NCBI GenBank assembly: GCA_963795715.1
Contig: CAWCIY010000002.1
Coordinates: forward strand, 806,001-870,000
DNA: 64,000 bases
Reading direction: 5' to 3'
From: JAFEDN01 sp963795715
Lineage (GTDB): Bacteria > Pseudomonadota > Gammaproteobacteria > Coxiellales > Coxiellaceae
The number at the start of each line of letters is the position of its first letter. The stretch's first letter is position 1. A program made the translations under genes and the position numbers. Below, piece after piece: positions 27,780 to 37,223 of this stretch. A model generated the notes under the pieces. The model was not told where the DNA came from. It saw only the letters and a program-made list of their open reading frames with translations, and did no database searches.

Positions 27780-28873
27780 AATAAACTCAGAGATTTTAAT
27801 TCAGTTAACAGCTGATCTCCAAATTGGGTCATACCGTACTGAGCTGTGACTGCTTGATAAATTTCCTGTGGGTTCGGAGACTGCCACTTTGAACTGCCGT
27901 ATGATGACAGTAGTTCTGCTAATTCTTGGTCTGAGGAAAATGTACGACACCCAAGGATTGAGCTCAATTCACTCAGAGAACCTGCTGTACTTACCAGCGT
28001 TGGAACTCCGCAAGCCAATGCTTCCAATGGAGCCAGTCCTAATAATTCAGGTTTTGCATAGTAAACACCTCTATAGTCCCAATGAGTGGAAGCATGGATA
28101 AAAAGTGAAGCTTGATGTAAAAGATCACGTATCTCTGGGTCAGACAATCCTTCTTTAATAGTAATTTCAACAGAGGAATTCTCTGATATTAAACCTTGCA
28201 AGTAATTGAAATATTCACGATCAAAACATGTTCCGGCAATCACCAGACGCAGTCCTTTAGGCAACGTTTGAATAATTCGATCAAATCCCTTATGCGGCAA
28301 TAAGCGGCCCACAGCAATCACTAAACGAGGATCGCGTTTATCTATATTTGATGGCATATAGTAAGAGGTATCCACAGGGCCCAAGATCAGTTTTATGGGT
28401 ACATTCAGACCTATGAAGGAAGCAGCCGCATATTGCGAATATGCTAAAAACAAATCGAACATTTGAGCAGACTCAGGCGAATGATCAATTAAGGGATGTT
28501 CTCCGCCGCCTTCATCCATGCCTATCACGATTTTACCGTTTAATTTGGCATGGCTGGCAATAAATAATCCGAATGAGGTTAGGCATTGGTGTACCATAAC
28601 TATATCCACGGATTCTAGTTTTTCCTGTAAATCTGGCAGATAAATACTATAGGGATCCCATGGACGTCCTGATAAAACTTGGCATGAAATATCTTCACAT
28701 AGAAAGTAATGTCCAGGTTGATCGCCAAACGCTAGGAGCGTATTTTCAAGCTCATGTTGGTTTTTTTTGCTTGCTTCAGCGATGGCTCGAATCATATAAA
28801 TAATATATTTTTCACCCCCGCCGATTACAGAATCGGCCGAGTAGTACGTTGGGCTAACATGCAGTATCTTCAT
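27776..28873 (-). CDS. Glycosyltransferase family 4
   Basis: 365 residues. MKILHVSPTYYSADSVIGGGEKYI at the start and the donor domain with VIAVGRLLPHKGFDRIIQTL, LVIAGTCFDREY, HASTHWDYRGVYYAKPELLGLAPLEALACGVPTLVS define a complete GT4 enzyme. Conserved glutamates are present (KPELLGLAPLEA). It overlaps both neighbours by 4 bp in a tightly packed minus-strand operon. Sugar specificity cannot be read. Confidence 0.85.
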   Translation of the reverse strand: MKILHVSPTYYSADSVIGGGEKYIIYMIRAIAEASKKNQHELENTLLAFGDQPGHYFLCEDISCQVLSGRPWDPYSIYLPDLQEKLESVDIVMVHQCLTSFGLFIASHAKLNGKIVIGMDEGGGEHPLIDHSPESAQMFDLFLAYSQYAAASFIGLNVPIKLILGPVDTSYYMPSNIDKRDPRLVIAVGRLLPHKGFDRIIQTLPKGLRLVIAGTCFDREYFNYLQGLISENSSVEITIKEGLSDPEIRDLLHQASLFIHASTHWDYRGVYYAKPELLGLAPLEALACGVPTLVSTAGSLSELSSILGCRTFSSDQELAELLSSYGSSKWQSPNPQEIYQAVTAQYGMTQFGDQLLTELKSLSLL

Positions 28874-29982
28874 ATATTAGTACTTTGGTGAGTATCCAAA
28901 AGGATCGAGCGTTTTCTGCCGTAGGTATTTTCGAATGAAAATTTTGCCATCGCTTGTTTGGCAATGACTTCTCTATCCAGAGAACTATTAACTAATTGAC
29001 ATATCCATTCTGCTGTTTTCTGGCTGTTTTGATTTTCAGTAAAAAAGACACCCGATAGTGACGAAAAAAGTGTTTCCAGAACAGGTAATTTATTTAAGAG
29101 CACAGGGCATCCGCAACACAGTGCTTCAGCAATGGGTAATCCAAAAGCTTCATAATCACTTAATAAAACAAAAAGAGAAGATGATTGGTACAATTCGATT
29201 ATTGACCGTTCTTCAATGTAGCCTAACTGGATCACAGCGGTTGCTATTTCTGCTGGAATTTTTAGAGTTTCTGAATTTTTCCCTGCTAAAATAAGGCGAA
29301 GCCTGGGTTCGTAGGCATTAGCTTGGGTAAAAGCGTCCAACAATAAATCAATCCGTTTTCGCTTTTCCAGAAAATCGCAGATACAGACTATTTGATAACC
29401 TTTGTTTGATGAATTTGCTGGACAATATTTTTTAGTATCGACCCCCAACGGTACAGAATAAATTTTATCGCGGCTAACGGCTGAAAATTCATCAAGATCT
29501 ATTTCAGCTGGCGAGTCAATGAATACAAAATCTGCTGCGTCTAATGTCGCTCTAAATGCTGATGATAGCATAAAATGAAGTTTATAATCTGGGACTGTCC
29601 AACAAGGCTGGGAATGAGGTACGAAGACCAGTTTTTGGTTTTTTTGCTTGGCAACCAGTACATGCAAATTTGTTGATGTATTAGCCCAGGAAACGCATTC
29701 AATAAAATCATAGCTATACTTAGCTAGATGGTCACTGATTTCTCGTATTCCTGAATCAATACAACCCGGCATAAACAGGTTTTCAGAGGGATACAACTTA
29801 ATATTGTTTTCCTGACAAAAATTGTGAGTAATCTTAAAATTACTCATCACTAAAAGATCCATTAACACTGAAAATCGGAAATCTTTTTTAGCAAAACGTA
29901 TCCAATCAAACAAGGCACGACCCGTTCCAGAATACATTTGGCAGGTGGAAGAGATTGCAATTAAATAAGAAGGAGTATTCAC
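28870..29982 (-). CDS. Glycosyltransferase family 4
   Basis: About 370 residues. I choose the GTG at 29982, which overlaps the last base of the upstream TAG, over the ATG at 30012, because homologous sequence begins at NTPSYLIAISS. Core motifs are FVPHSQPCWTVP, IYSVPLGVDTKKYCP, CDFLEKRKRIDLLLDAF, LILAGKNSETL and LLSDYEAFGLPIAEALCCGCPVL. The last contains the E-x7-E nucleotide-sugar site. It is part of the same operon as the FkbM methyltransferase and UXS genes. Confidence 0.83.
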   Translation of the reverse strand: MNTPSYLIAISSTCQMYSGTGRALFDWIRFAKKDFRFSVLMDLLVMSNFKITHNFCQENNIKLYPSENLFMPGCIDSGIREISDHLAKYSYDFIECVSWANTSTNLHVLVAKQKNQKLVFVPHSQPCWTVPDYKLHFMLSSAFRATLDAADFVFIDSPAEIDLDEFSAVSRDKIYSVPLGVDTKKYCPANSSNKGYQIVCICDFLEKRKRIDLLLDAFTQANAYEPRLRLILAGKNSETLKIPAEIATAVIQLGYIEERSIIELYQSSSLFVLLSDYEAFGLPIAEALCCGCPVLLNKLPVLETLFSSLSGVFFTENQNSQKTAEWICQLVNSSLDREVIAKQAMAKFSFENTYGRKRSILLDTHQSTNI

Positions 29983-30857
29983 TATAGCTCTTTTTCGGCA
30001 GTCTTTGGACAAGCTACATAATCAATCTGTTTTTCATTATGCGTTTTGAGAACACTGATTTCATAATCCAACTGAGATAATTTATTTCGAATAGTTTCAT
30101 AGCTGACGTTTTCGAATACAATCACCGGTTGGCAACGTCGAATCGTTTCTAAAGCGCCCATTAACACTTCGCCATCGGCGCTTCGCACGTCAATTTTAAT
30201 AAAGATAATATTATTGAATTCATAATTATCTAAGGTTTTAGCAAGATGATTAAATTTCCCTGAGCCGTATTCAGTTTCTTGATTGTATAGACTAACATTT
30301 TGTAAATTATTAAGGGCAACATTAGCGCGAAGTATCCTAAAATTAAAATCATTAGGCTCAAAACTATGCACATGGTCGAAAATCGAAGAAAACGCTAACA
30401 TGGTTGAACCGAAGTGTGCGCCAAAATCAATGGCTGTACCACGACGAGCGCTAGCAACTTTTTGTGCAAGTTTAATAATGTGATCATCCCAAACATCTTT
30501 TTCTACTATGGAATCGGAAATCATTTCTTGCGATTTACCAATAAAGAGGCCATATTTAGTTGCTTTGAGAAATAGATCGGATGAAGTAGCTTTTGGAGTG
30601 AGCTGGGATGATGCAATAATCTTATGTTTTAAGGCGGCCACTTCAGCTCGTAAAAATAAAACATCTTTTATTAAGGGGTTAAACAAAGTTTGCTGAATGT
30701 GGCGTTTAAAATCATCCATTTTATCCAAATGAAAAAAATGGAAGGGACGAATAAACGGCCAAATTAAACGCCTGACTAGCTTAACTGCAAAGCCAAATCG
30801 TTTGGGCTGAAATCCCGCAGTGATTAATTGACTACGTGGGCATTCGGATGATGACAT
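29982..30857 (-). CDS. FkbM-family methyltransferase
   Basis: 291 residues. A basic, helical N-terminal part (about 120 residues) is followed by a SAM domain: AIDFGAHFGSTMLAFSSIFDHVHSFEPNDFNFRILRANVALN is the FkbM signature, and IFIKIDVRSADGEVLMGALETI is the usual later motif. FkbM enzymes O-methylate sugars or polyketides. Its start overlaps the end of UXS by 34 bp; CAGGT lies 7 nt before the ATG. It likely methylates a residue of the glycan made by this operon. Confidence 0.83.
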   Translation of the reverse strand: MSSSECPRSQLITAGFQPKRFGFAVKLVRRLIWPFIRPFHFFHLDKMDDFKRHIQQTLFNPLIKDVLFLRAEVAALKHKIIASSQLTPKATSSDLFLKATKYGLFIGKSQEMISDSIVEKDVWDDHIIKLAQKVASARRGTAIDFGAHFGSTMLAFSSIFDHVHSFEPNDFNFRILRANVALNNLQNVSLYNQETEYGSGKFNHLAKTLDNYEFNNIIFIKIDVRSADGEVLMGALETIRRCQPVIVFENVSYETIRNKLSQLDYEISVLKTHNEKQIDYVACPKTAEKEL

Positions 30858-31789
30858 AAGACTACCTGAAAATGTTGAATTGTTTTTTTAAGTCCGTTTT
30901 CCAGAGGGATCGTCGGCTTCCAATTTAACAAGGTTTTTGCCAAAGTGATATCAGGTTGCCTTTGTTTTGGATCATCCGCAGGTAGAGGCTTAAAAACGAT
31001 TTTTGAAGGACTGTCTAACAATTGTAAAATTTTATCAGCCAGCTCCAGCATAGAAAATTCATGGGGATTCCCTATGTTAATAGGCCCTGTTATTTCAGCT
31101 GGACTATTCATTAACTGAATCATTCCTTCGATTAAATCATCCACATAACAAAAACTGCGTGTTTGTGATCCGTCCCCGTAAATGGTAATGGGTTCACCTT
31201 TGAGAGCTTGCACAATAAAATTGCTCACCACTCGTCCATCATTGGGATGCATGCGCGGACCGTATGTGTTAAATATACGCATCACTTTAATTTGCAGCTG
31301 ATACTGCCGCCAGTAATCAAAAAATAAAGTTTCTGCACAGCGCTTGCCTTCATCATAACAACTGCGAATACCAGTACAATTCACCTTGCCCCAGTAACTT
31401 TCCAGCTGGGGATGCACATCAGGATCCCCATAAATTTCAGAAGTTGAAGCTTGCAGAATTCGAGCATTTGTTTGCTTGGCCAATTCGAGCATATTAATGG
31501 CGCCAAGAACACTGGTTTTGGTAGTCTGGACAGGATCTTGTTGATAATGTATGGGAGAGGCTGGACAGGCCAAATTATAAATTTGATCAACCTGTACATG
31601 AATAGGAAAAGTCACATCATGTTTGATGAATTCAAAACGAGGATGTTTAAAGAGGTGATCAATATTTTGTTGACTGCCCGTGTAATAGTTATCTATACAG
31701 ATAACTTGATGGCCTTGTTCAATCAAACGATCACATAAATGGGACCCCAGAAAGCCTGCGCCCCCTGTCACTAATATTCTTTTATTCAT
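30824..31789 (-). CDS. uxs: UDP-glucuronate decarboxylase (UDP-xylose synthase)
   Basis: About 321 residues, extended SDR. The order TGGAGFLGSHLCDRL, CIDNYYTGSQQNIDHL, YNLACPASPIHYQ, STSEIYGDPDVHPQ, SCYDEGKRCAETL (catalytic Tyr/Lys) and RIFNTYGPRMHPNDGRVVSNF is specific to UXS. It converts UDP-glucuronate to UDP-xylose. The ATG at 31789 is preferred over one at 31810. It heads a minus-strand operon of eight genes and diverges from ugd2, which makes its substrate, with a 198-bp shared upstream region. Confidence 0.93.
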   Translation of the reverse strand: MNKRILVTGGAGFLGSHLCDRLIEQGHQVICIDNYYTGSQQNIDHLFKHPRFEFIKHDVTFPIHVQVDQIYNLACPASPIHYQQDPVQTTKTSVLGAINMLELAKQTNARILQASTSEIYGDPDVHPQLESYWGKVNCTGIRSCYDEGKRCAETLFFDYWRQYQLQIKVMRIFNTYGPRMHPNDGRVVSNFIVQALKGEPITIYGDGSQTRSFCYVDDLIEGMIQLMNSPAEITGPINIGNPHEFSMLELADKILQLLDSPSKIVFKPLPADDPKQRQPDITLAKTLLNWKPTIPLENGLKKTIQHFQVVLCHHPNAHVVN

Positions 31790-31933
31790 AAGGCGATTAT
31801 TTTGCCACAAAAAAAATCTTTATAAAAGAGCTACAGCAACATTCCAGTAATGTCCATTAAATACCGCTAGAACTAGTCACTTGCCAAGTTAGTTATCTTA
31901 TGGTTGAATCAGTTTTTTTTAAATTATACCGAT

Positions 31934-31970
31934 TATTCTCGCCGGTAATCTAGGGATGGTAGCGAGAATA
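31934..31970. promoter_or_regulatory. 9-bp perfect inverted repeat in the ugd2 upstream region
   Basis: TATTCTCGC (31934-31942) and GCGAGAATA (31962-31970) are exact complements separated by 19 bp, ending 17 bp before the ugd2 ATG. It could be a leader hairpin or an operator shared with divergent uxs. No T-run follows. Confidence 0.35.
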
Positions 31971-31987
31971 TAAAGAGGTGCGGGTAA

Positions 31988-33394
31988 ATGAGAATCGCGA
32001 TTTACGGAGTAGGCTATGTTGGTTTAGTCACCGGTGCTTGTTTGGCTGAAATGGGTCACGAAGTGTTATGTGTCGATATTGATGCCAACAAAGTGATGCA
32101 ACTCCAAAATGGTATTATTCCTATTTATGAACCAGGCTTAGAGTCTATAGTTAAAAAAAATCTCATTGAAGGGCGTATTAATTTCACTACCGACCCTGCA
32201 GCCGCAGTAAATTATGCCGCAACGCAAATTATTGCAGTGGGTACCCCTCCTCAAGAAGATGGTTCCGCTGATTTGCAACATGTTCTAGCCGTTGCTAAAA
32301 CTATAGCGCACCATATGCAGGCAGCCAAATTAATCGTTAATAAATCCACAGTACCCGTAGGAACCGCTGATCAAATAAGCGCAGTGATTGCGGCAGAATT
32401 AGCTCGACGCAATGTGAAAATTCATTTTTCCGTTGCTTCCAATCCTGAATTTTTAAAAGAAGGATCGGCTATTGAAGATTTTATGAAACCGGATCGAATC
32501 ATCATTGGCGCCGAAAATCATGAAGCTGAAACTTTATTACGAGAAATTTATGCGCCATTTAACCAGGGTAACGATCGAATTATTGTAATGGACGTTCGAT
32601 CTGCTGAATTAACTAAATATGCCGCCAATGCCATGTTGGCCACTAAAATCAGCTTTATTAATGAAATGGCTAATTTGGCAGAACTATTAGGCGCTGATAT
32701 AGAAGAAGTACGCGTCGGTATCGGTATGGATCCTCGCATTGGTTATGAATTCATCTACCCAGGATGTGGATACGGCGGTTCATGTTTTCCCAAAGATGTG
32801 AAGGCGCTCATCCGCACTGCAAAAACAATTCAGTACCCTGCTACATTATTAAATGCTGTGGATTTGGTCAATCAACGGCAAAAACAGAATTTATTTACTA
32901 AAGTGTATCGTCATTTTCAGGGTCAATTAACCGGAAAGACCTTTGCAGTTTGGGGACTGGCTTTTAAACCTAATACCGATGATATTCGTGAAGCGTCTAG
33001 TCGTGTTTTATTGGAAGCGCTTTGGGAAGCAGGTGCGATTGTGCAGGCGTACGACGTTCAGGCCATGGACGCCATTAAAAAACTTTATGGCTCACGCTCT
33101 GATTTAATTTTAACTACCACAAAAGAGGCCGCTCTGCATCAAGCAGAGGCTTTGATTATTTGCACTGAATGGCCTGACTTTCGAACACCCGATTTTGCAG
33201 TAATGATAGCTCAGCTTAAACAACCGCTGATTTTTGATGGAAGAAATTTATATAACCCTACTCATATGCGTGAAAAAGGTTTCACTTATTACGGCATAGG
33301 TCGTGGTCAAAGCGTTAATTTGCGAGGTGCATCTATTTCTGAAAACAGAAGTTCCCTTGAAAGAGATTCGCTTTACGCGATGGGGGACTCTTAA
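31988..33394 (+). CDS. ugd: UDP-glucose 6-dehydrogenase (second copy)
   Basis: 468 residues, closely similar along the whole length to the ugd at 4486-5856: GVGYVGLVTGACLAEMG, VGTPPQEDGSADLQHVLAVA, STVPVGTAD, CGYGGSCFPKD with the catalytic Cys, KPNTDDIREASS. It has AGAGGTG upstream of the ATG. The last 25 or so residues differ from the first copy, and the final codons (SLYAMGDS) lie in a palindromic repeat. It is the likely UDP-glucuronate supplier for divergent uxs. Confidence 0.94.
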   Translation: MRIAIYGVGYVGLVTGACLAEMGHEVLCVDIDANKVMQLQNGIIPIYEPGLESIVKKNLIEGRINFTTDPAAAVNYAATQIIAVGTPPQEDGSADLQHVLAVAKTIAHHMQAAKLIVNKSTVPVGTADQISAVIAAELARRNVKIHFSVASNPEFLKEGSAIEDFMKPDRIIIGAENHEAETLLREIYAPFNQGNDRIIVMDVRSAELTKYAANAMLATKISFINEMANLAELLGADIEEVRVGIGMDPRIGYEFIYPGCGYGGSCFPKDVKALIRTAKTIQYPATLLNAVDLVNQRQKQNLFTKVYRHFQGQLTGKTFAVWGLAFKPNTDDIREASSRVLLEALWEAGAIVQAYDVQAMDAIKKLYGSRSDLILTTTKEAALHQAEALIICTEWPDFRTPDFAVMIAQLKQPLIFDGRNLYNPTHMREKGFTYYGIGRGQSVNLRGASISENRSSLERDSLYAMGDS

Positions 33395-33424
33395 AGAAGG
33401 GAAAGAATCGTGATTCTCCTCTTC
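33369..33424. repeat. Palindromic repeat copy 3, forming the 3' end of ugd2
   Basis: GCTTTACGCGATGGGGGACTC followed by an imperfect stem (AAGAAGGGAAAGAATC / GATTCTCCTCTTC) matches the repeats at 8545 and 10957. The ugd2 stop codon falls inside it. Confidence 0.55.
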
Positions 33425-33538
33425 ACGTCAATCGAGCCAAAACTTAGTTCCATCATAAAATCATTTATCTTAAAACTATAGCTTAACCGTTATTAAAAAT
33501 GGCAAAATAGACACAAAATAATTACTTATGAGGTCGAT

Positions 33539-34933
33539 GTGTCTTTTTCTCCCTTGCTTGCTATATCTCCCTTAGACGGACGATACCGAAATCAATTAGA
33601 GGATTTAGCTTCCCTGAGCGGCGAGTTTGGCCTGATGCGCTTTCGGCTTCTGGTGGAAATTCGCTGGCTCAAGACTTTGTCCAACATGCCCGCTGTAACC
33701 CATCTTCCAGCATTAGACGAGGCCCAAAATCATTATTTGGAGGACCTAATTGTACAGTTTGATTTAACCCAAGCAGAAGAAATCAAGAAATTTGAACGCA
33801 CCACTAATCATGACGTAAAGGCAATCGAATATTATTTACATTATAAATTAAAACAAAATCCTGATTTGGCCAAATTTATCCCTTTTGTCCACTTTGGCTG
33901 TACTTCAGAAGACATCAACAATTTGGCTTACGGTCTGATGCTGGATCAAATTCGCATAACCATATTGCTTCCTAAGATGCAGGAAATAATCAAAACACTC
34001 AGTCATCTAACCCAAGAATATGCTGATTTGCCCATGTTAGCGCGCACACATGGACAACCTGCCTCACCCACTACACTCGGCAAAGAGTTAACCAATATAG
34101 CCGCCCGTTTATTGCGCCAGTTACAATCTTGGCAACAATTACCGATCTTGGGAAAATTTAACGGTGCGGTTGGAAACTTTAATGCCCATGTGGCGGCATG
34201 TCCTGAGGTAGATTGGCTTGCAGTCAGCGAAAATTTTATTACTGGTTTGGGCCTAACGCCCAATTTGTACACCACCCAAATTGAGCCACATGATTATTTG
34301 GCGGAAATATTGCAAGGACTGATCCGTTTTAACACTATTTTGATTGCGTTAAACCGGGATATTTGGGGATACATCAGTCTCGGTTATTTTGGACAAAAAA
34401 AAGTGGAAACGGAAATAGGCTCTTCAACCATGCCGCATAAAATCAATCCGATTGATTTTGAAAACTCGGAGGGTAATCTGGGCTTGGCCAATGCCTTGGC
34501 TGGTCACTTAGCTGAAAAATTGCCTATTTCACGCTGGCAAAGAGATTTAACGGATTCCACAGTGATGAGAAATTTAGGCCTGGTGCTGGGCTACTCATTA
34601 CTTGCCTACCAATCGCTCTTAAAAGGCTTAAAAAAATTAACGGTAAATTCTAATAAAATTAAAGAAGATCTGGACTCACACTGGGAAGTGCTGGCTGAGG
34701 CCATTCAGACTGTTTTACGAAGACAGGGCGCCGTGGATGCTTATGAACAACTCAAATCATTAACACGCGGCAAAAATATTGATCAAAAGATTTTACATGA
34801 CTTTATTGAACAGCTGTCTTTACCAGAAAAAACAAAACGTGAACTACAAGCGTTAACGCCGGCTCGATATACCGGGCATGCCACTCGATTAGTCAAAGAA
34901 TTTCTTAAAAGAGGTATACAGTCCTTCAGATAA
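33539..34933 (+). CDS. purB: Adenylosuccinate lyase
   Basis: 464 residues, gammaproteobacterial PurB type. It begins SFSPLLAISPLDGRYRNQLEDL and contains TSEDINNLAYGLML, ARTHGQPASPTTLGKEL, and the fumarase/lyase signature GSSTMPHKINPIDFENSEGN with its flexible catalytic loop. It acts twice in purine synthesis, releasing fumarate from SAICAR and adenylosuccinate. The start is GTG with GAGG 6-7 nt upstream. The last codons (QSFR and stop) are contributed by the inserted palindromic element. Confidence 0.95.
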   Translation: MSFSPLLAISPLDGRYRNQLEDLASLSGEFGLMRFRLLVEIRWLKTLSNMPAVTHLPALDEAQNHYLEDLIVQFDLTQAEEIKKFERTTNHDVKAIEYYLHYKLKQNPDLAKFIPFVHFGCTSEDINNLAYGLMLDQIRITILLPKMQEIIKTLSHLTQEYADLPMLARTHGQPASPTTLGKELTNIAARLLRQLQSWQQLPILGKFNGAVGNFNAHVAACPEVDWLAVSENFITGLGLTPNLYTTQIEPHDYLAEILQGLIRFNTILIALNRDIWGYISLGYFGQKKVETEIGSSTMPHKINPIDFENSEGNLGLANALAGHLAEKLPISRWQRDLTDSTVMRNLGLVLGYSLLAYQSLLKGLKKLTVNSNKIKEDLDSHWEVLAEAIQTVLRRQGAVDAYEQLKSLTRGKNIDQKILHDFIEQLSLPEKTKRELQALTPARYTGHATRLVKEFLKRGIQSFR

Positions 34934-35097
34934 TTATTCGAACTTTAAACATCCCGCTAGCCGCCCATCTTGAGACGATTATTGGTTGAGAAACACTCAA
35001 AATAGAGGTACTATTCCTTCGTATTTCTCAACCAATAATCGTCTCAATCTGGACGACTATCGGGCGCTTAAAGTCCGAATAATTATCTGAAGGACTG
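34919..35097. mobile_element. TA-flanked palindromic element (about 179 bp) between purB and maeA
   Basis: The left arm starting CAGTCCTTCAGATAATTATT and the right arm ending with its exact complement form a hairpin with stems of about 78 nt and few mismatches. TA lies directly outside both ends (34917-34918 and 35098-35099), as expected for Tc1/mariner or IS630-type targets. There is no transposase, so it is a MITE-like element. An internal mismatch (CATCTTG against CAGATTG) recurs in the element at 47655-47835. The left end supplies the purB stop and the right end GAAGGA supplies the maeA ribosome-binding site. Confidence 0.8.
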
Positions 35098-35103
35098 TAA
35101 ATT

Positions 35104-36810
35104 ATGCTGAATTTTAAAATCGTCAAAGACGCTAACGGCGAAAAAAAACTGTTAACCTCTATCTACGGCAAAGCCTTGCTGACTATTCCGCAATTAAATA
35201 AAGGAACTGCTTTTACAGAACAGGAACGTTTGGAATTTGGCCTAATTGGCAAACTTCCTCCTCATGTTGAGACATTGGAAGAACAAGTGGTAAGGGCCTA
35301 CCTCCAATATCTGAGTCATGAAACTGAAATTCAAAAAAATAGTTATTTAAATTATTTGCTGAATGTGAATCAGGTCCTTTTTTATAAATTGATTGGACTA
35401 TATGCTGCAGAAATGCTTCCCAAAGTGTATACCCCAGTGGTAAGTAATGCGGTGGAGCAATTCAGCCAACAGTTTTTTCAACCACGCGGTTTATATATTT
35501 CTTATGAAGATCAAGACCGCATTGAATTGATTTTGAATAATAGAAGCAATTCTGACATCCAACTGGTGGTGGTCAGTGATGGCGAAGGTGTTTTAGGAAT
35601 CGGCGACCAAGGAGCCGGTGCAATGGCCATTCCTGTAGCTAAATTAATGGTTTATACCGCATTTGCCGGAATTGATCCCAACGTCACTTTACCTATCATG
35701 CTAGACGTGGGCACCAATAATAAAAGACTGTTAAGTGATCCCATGTATTTAGGCTGGCGGCATGAGCGTGTTACAGGCAAAGAATACGATATTTTTATTG
35801 AAAAATTTATTAATGCCTTAAAAAAATGTTTTCCAAAAGTGTTTTTGCACTGGGAAGATTTTGGTTCTTACTATTCTTATCATAATTTAATTCGGTACCG
35901 GCAAGAAATTTGCAGTTTTAATGACGACATTCAAGGCACTGGTGTGGTAGCCGTCGCAGCTATTTTAACAGCTTTAAAACAGATTAAACAATCGCTTCAT
36001 GAGCAACGGATTGTAGTGTTCGGCGCAGGTTCAGCCGGTATTGGCGTTTCCGACCGGATTTATAAAACCATGGTCGATTACGGCCTATCTCCCGAAGAAG
36101 CCAAATCTAAATTTTGGCTAATTGATCGCTCGGGTTTACTCACCGAATACACTGAAAATCCAACTAAAGCGCAATCAGAATTTTTACGCAGTAAGCATGA
36201 TATTACCGGGTGGAAGGCAGCGGATATACATCACATCTCCCTGGCTGAAGTTGTTGAAAATCTCCGCCCTACCATACTGATTGGATGCTCCGCAGTCAGC
36301 GGCGCTTTTACCGAAGAAATTATTAAAAACATGGCACGCTTTGTTGAAAGGCCTATTATTTTGCCTTTGTCTAATCCCACCGAAAAAGTGGAAGCCATTC
36401 CGGAAAACATCATTCACTGGACTCAAGGAAAAGCCTTAATTGCCGCCGGCAGCCCGTTTCCTGAAGTAATTTGGCAAGGTAAAACTTATGCCATAAGCCA
36501 GTGTAATAATTATTTTGCTTTTCCAGGCATCGGTTTGGGGGTCATTGCTGTCCGTGCAAAAGAAGTGAGTGATAAAATGCTAAAAGCTGCCAGCGCCGCT
36601 TTAAGTGACAGCACGCAGAAAGAGCAACATCGCCTTTTGCCTACCATCGAACAGCTTCCACACACTTCCCGCCAGATTGCCATTGCGGTAGCGCAAACTG
36701 CCTTACAAGAAGGCTTGGCCCGGTTTGATTCACCTCACAGCATTGAAGAGGAAATAGACAGTATCATTTGGACTCCGCATTATTTACCTTATCAAGCCTG
36801 CAAGGAGTAA
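35104..36810 (+). CDS. maeA: NAD-dependent malic enzyme
   Basis: 568 residues, the usual length of E. coli MaeA/SfcA. It has the N-terminal substrate domain with YTPVVSNAVEQFSQ, the SDGEGVLGIGDQGAGAMAIP signature, catalytic Lys region, FNDDIQGTGVVAVAA (metal ligands), and the Rossmann motif VVFGAGSAGIGV. Further on come PLSNPTEKVEAIPE and FPGIGLGVIAV. It decarboxylates malate to pyruvate with NAD. AAGGA about 10 nt before the ATG comes from the adjacent palindromic element. It ends 5 bp from the convergent gtrA-like gene. Confidence 0.95.
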   Translation: MLNFKIVKDANGEKKLLTSIYGKALLTIPQLNKGTAFTEQERLEFGLIGKLPPHVETLEEQVVRAYLQYLSHETEIQKNSYLNYLLNVNQVLFYKLIGLYAAEMLPKVYTPVVSNAVEQFSQQFFQPRGLYISYEDQDRIELILNNRSNSDIQLVVVSDGEGVLGIGDQGAGAMAIPVAKLMVYTAFAGIDPNVTLPIMLDVGTNNKRLLSDPMYLGWRHERVTGKEYDIFIEKFINALKKCFPKVFLHWEDFGSYYSYHNLIRYRQEICSFNDDIQGTGVVAVAAILTALKQIKQSLHEQRIVVFGAGSAGIGVSDRIYKTMVDYGLSPEEAKSKFWLIDRSGLLTEYTENPTKAQSEFLRSKHDITGWKAADIHHISLAEVVENLRPTILIGCSAVSGAFTEEIIKNMARFVERPIILPLSNPTEKVEAIPENIIHWTQGKALIAAGSPFPEVIWQGKTYAISQCNNYFAFPGIGLGVIAVRAKEVSDKMLKAASAALSDSTQKEQHRLLPTIEQLPHTSRQIAIAVAQTALQEGLARFDSPHSIEEEIDSIIWTPHYLPYQACKE

Positions 36811-36815
36811 TTCCA

Positions 36816-37223
36816 TTACACTTCTCTCAATGATGGATCATTAAAAACCCATGTTCTATTGATAAAAAAAACTATCAAAGGAGTCACAAACAGCATGGGT
36901 AATATCGCTATAAAGGCCGATTGATGTAAAACATGCATGATCCACCAAATGAAACCGGTGTTGATACCTAAACCCAATAAAGCAATAATAAAAAATTTTA
37001 TGAGTTTTTGGTAATTATGTTCTTTGTTTTCAAAAGTCCAAATAAAATGGCCAAAATAAGAAATTAAAAAAGCAAACAAAAATGCCAACAAATTTCCCAA
37101 CAATGGCGGAAAATGAACGATTTTTACTAATAATAAAAAAATTCCAGAATTCATTAGAGTAGCTAATCCGCCGACAATACCAAAACGGAACAGTTGTTTT
37201 ATTAGCTCTCTCAAGGATTTCAT
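36816..37223 (-). CDS. GtrA-like membrane protein
   Basis: 135 residues with four spans. FGIVGGLATLMNSGIFLLLVKI and AFLISYFGHFIWTF are the family signatures. GtrA proteins help move undecaprenyl-phosphate-linked glucose or similar sugars across the inner membrane, usually with a GT2 enzyme. The start directly abuts the lptG stop (TAAATG), so it is read with lptFG. A GT2 partner is encoded at 25520. Confidence 0.88.
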   Translation of the reverse strand: MKSLRELIKQLFRFGIVGGLATLMNSGIFLLLVKIVHFPPLLGNLLAFLFAFLISYFGHFIWTFENKEHNYQKLIKFFIIALLGLGINTGFIWWIMHVLHQSAFIAILPMLFVTPLIVFFINRTWVFNDPSLREV

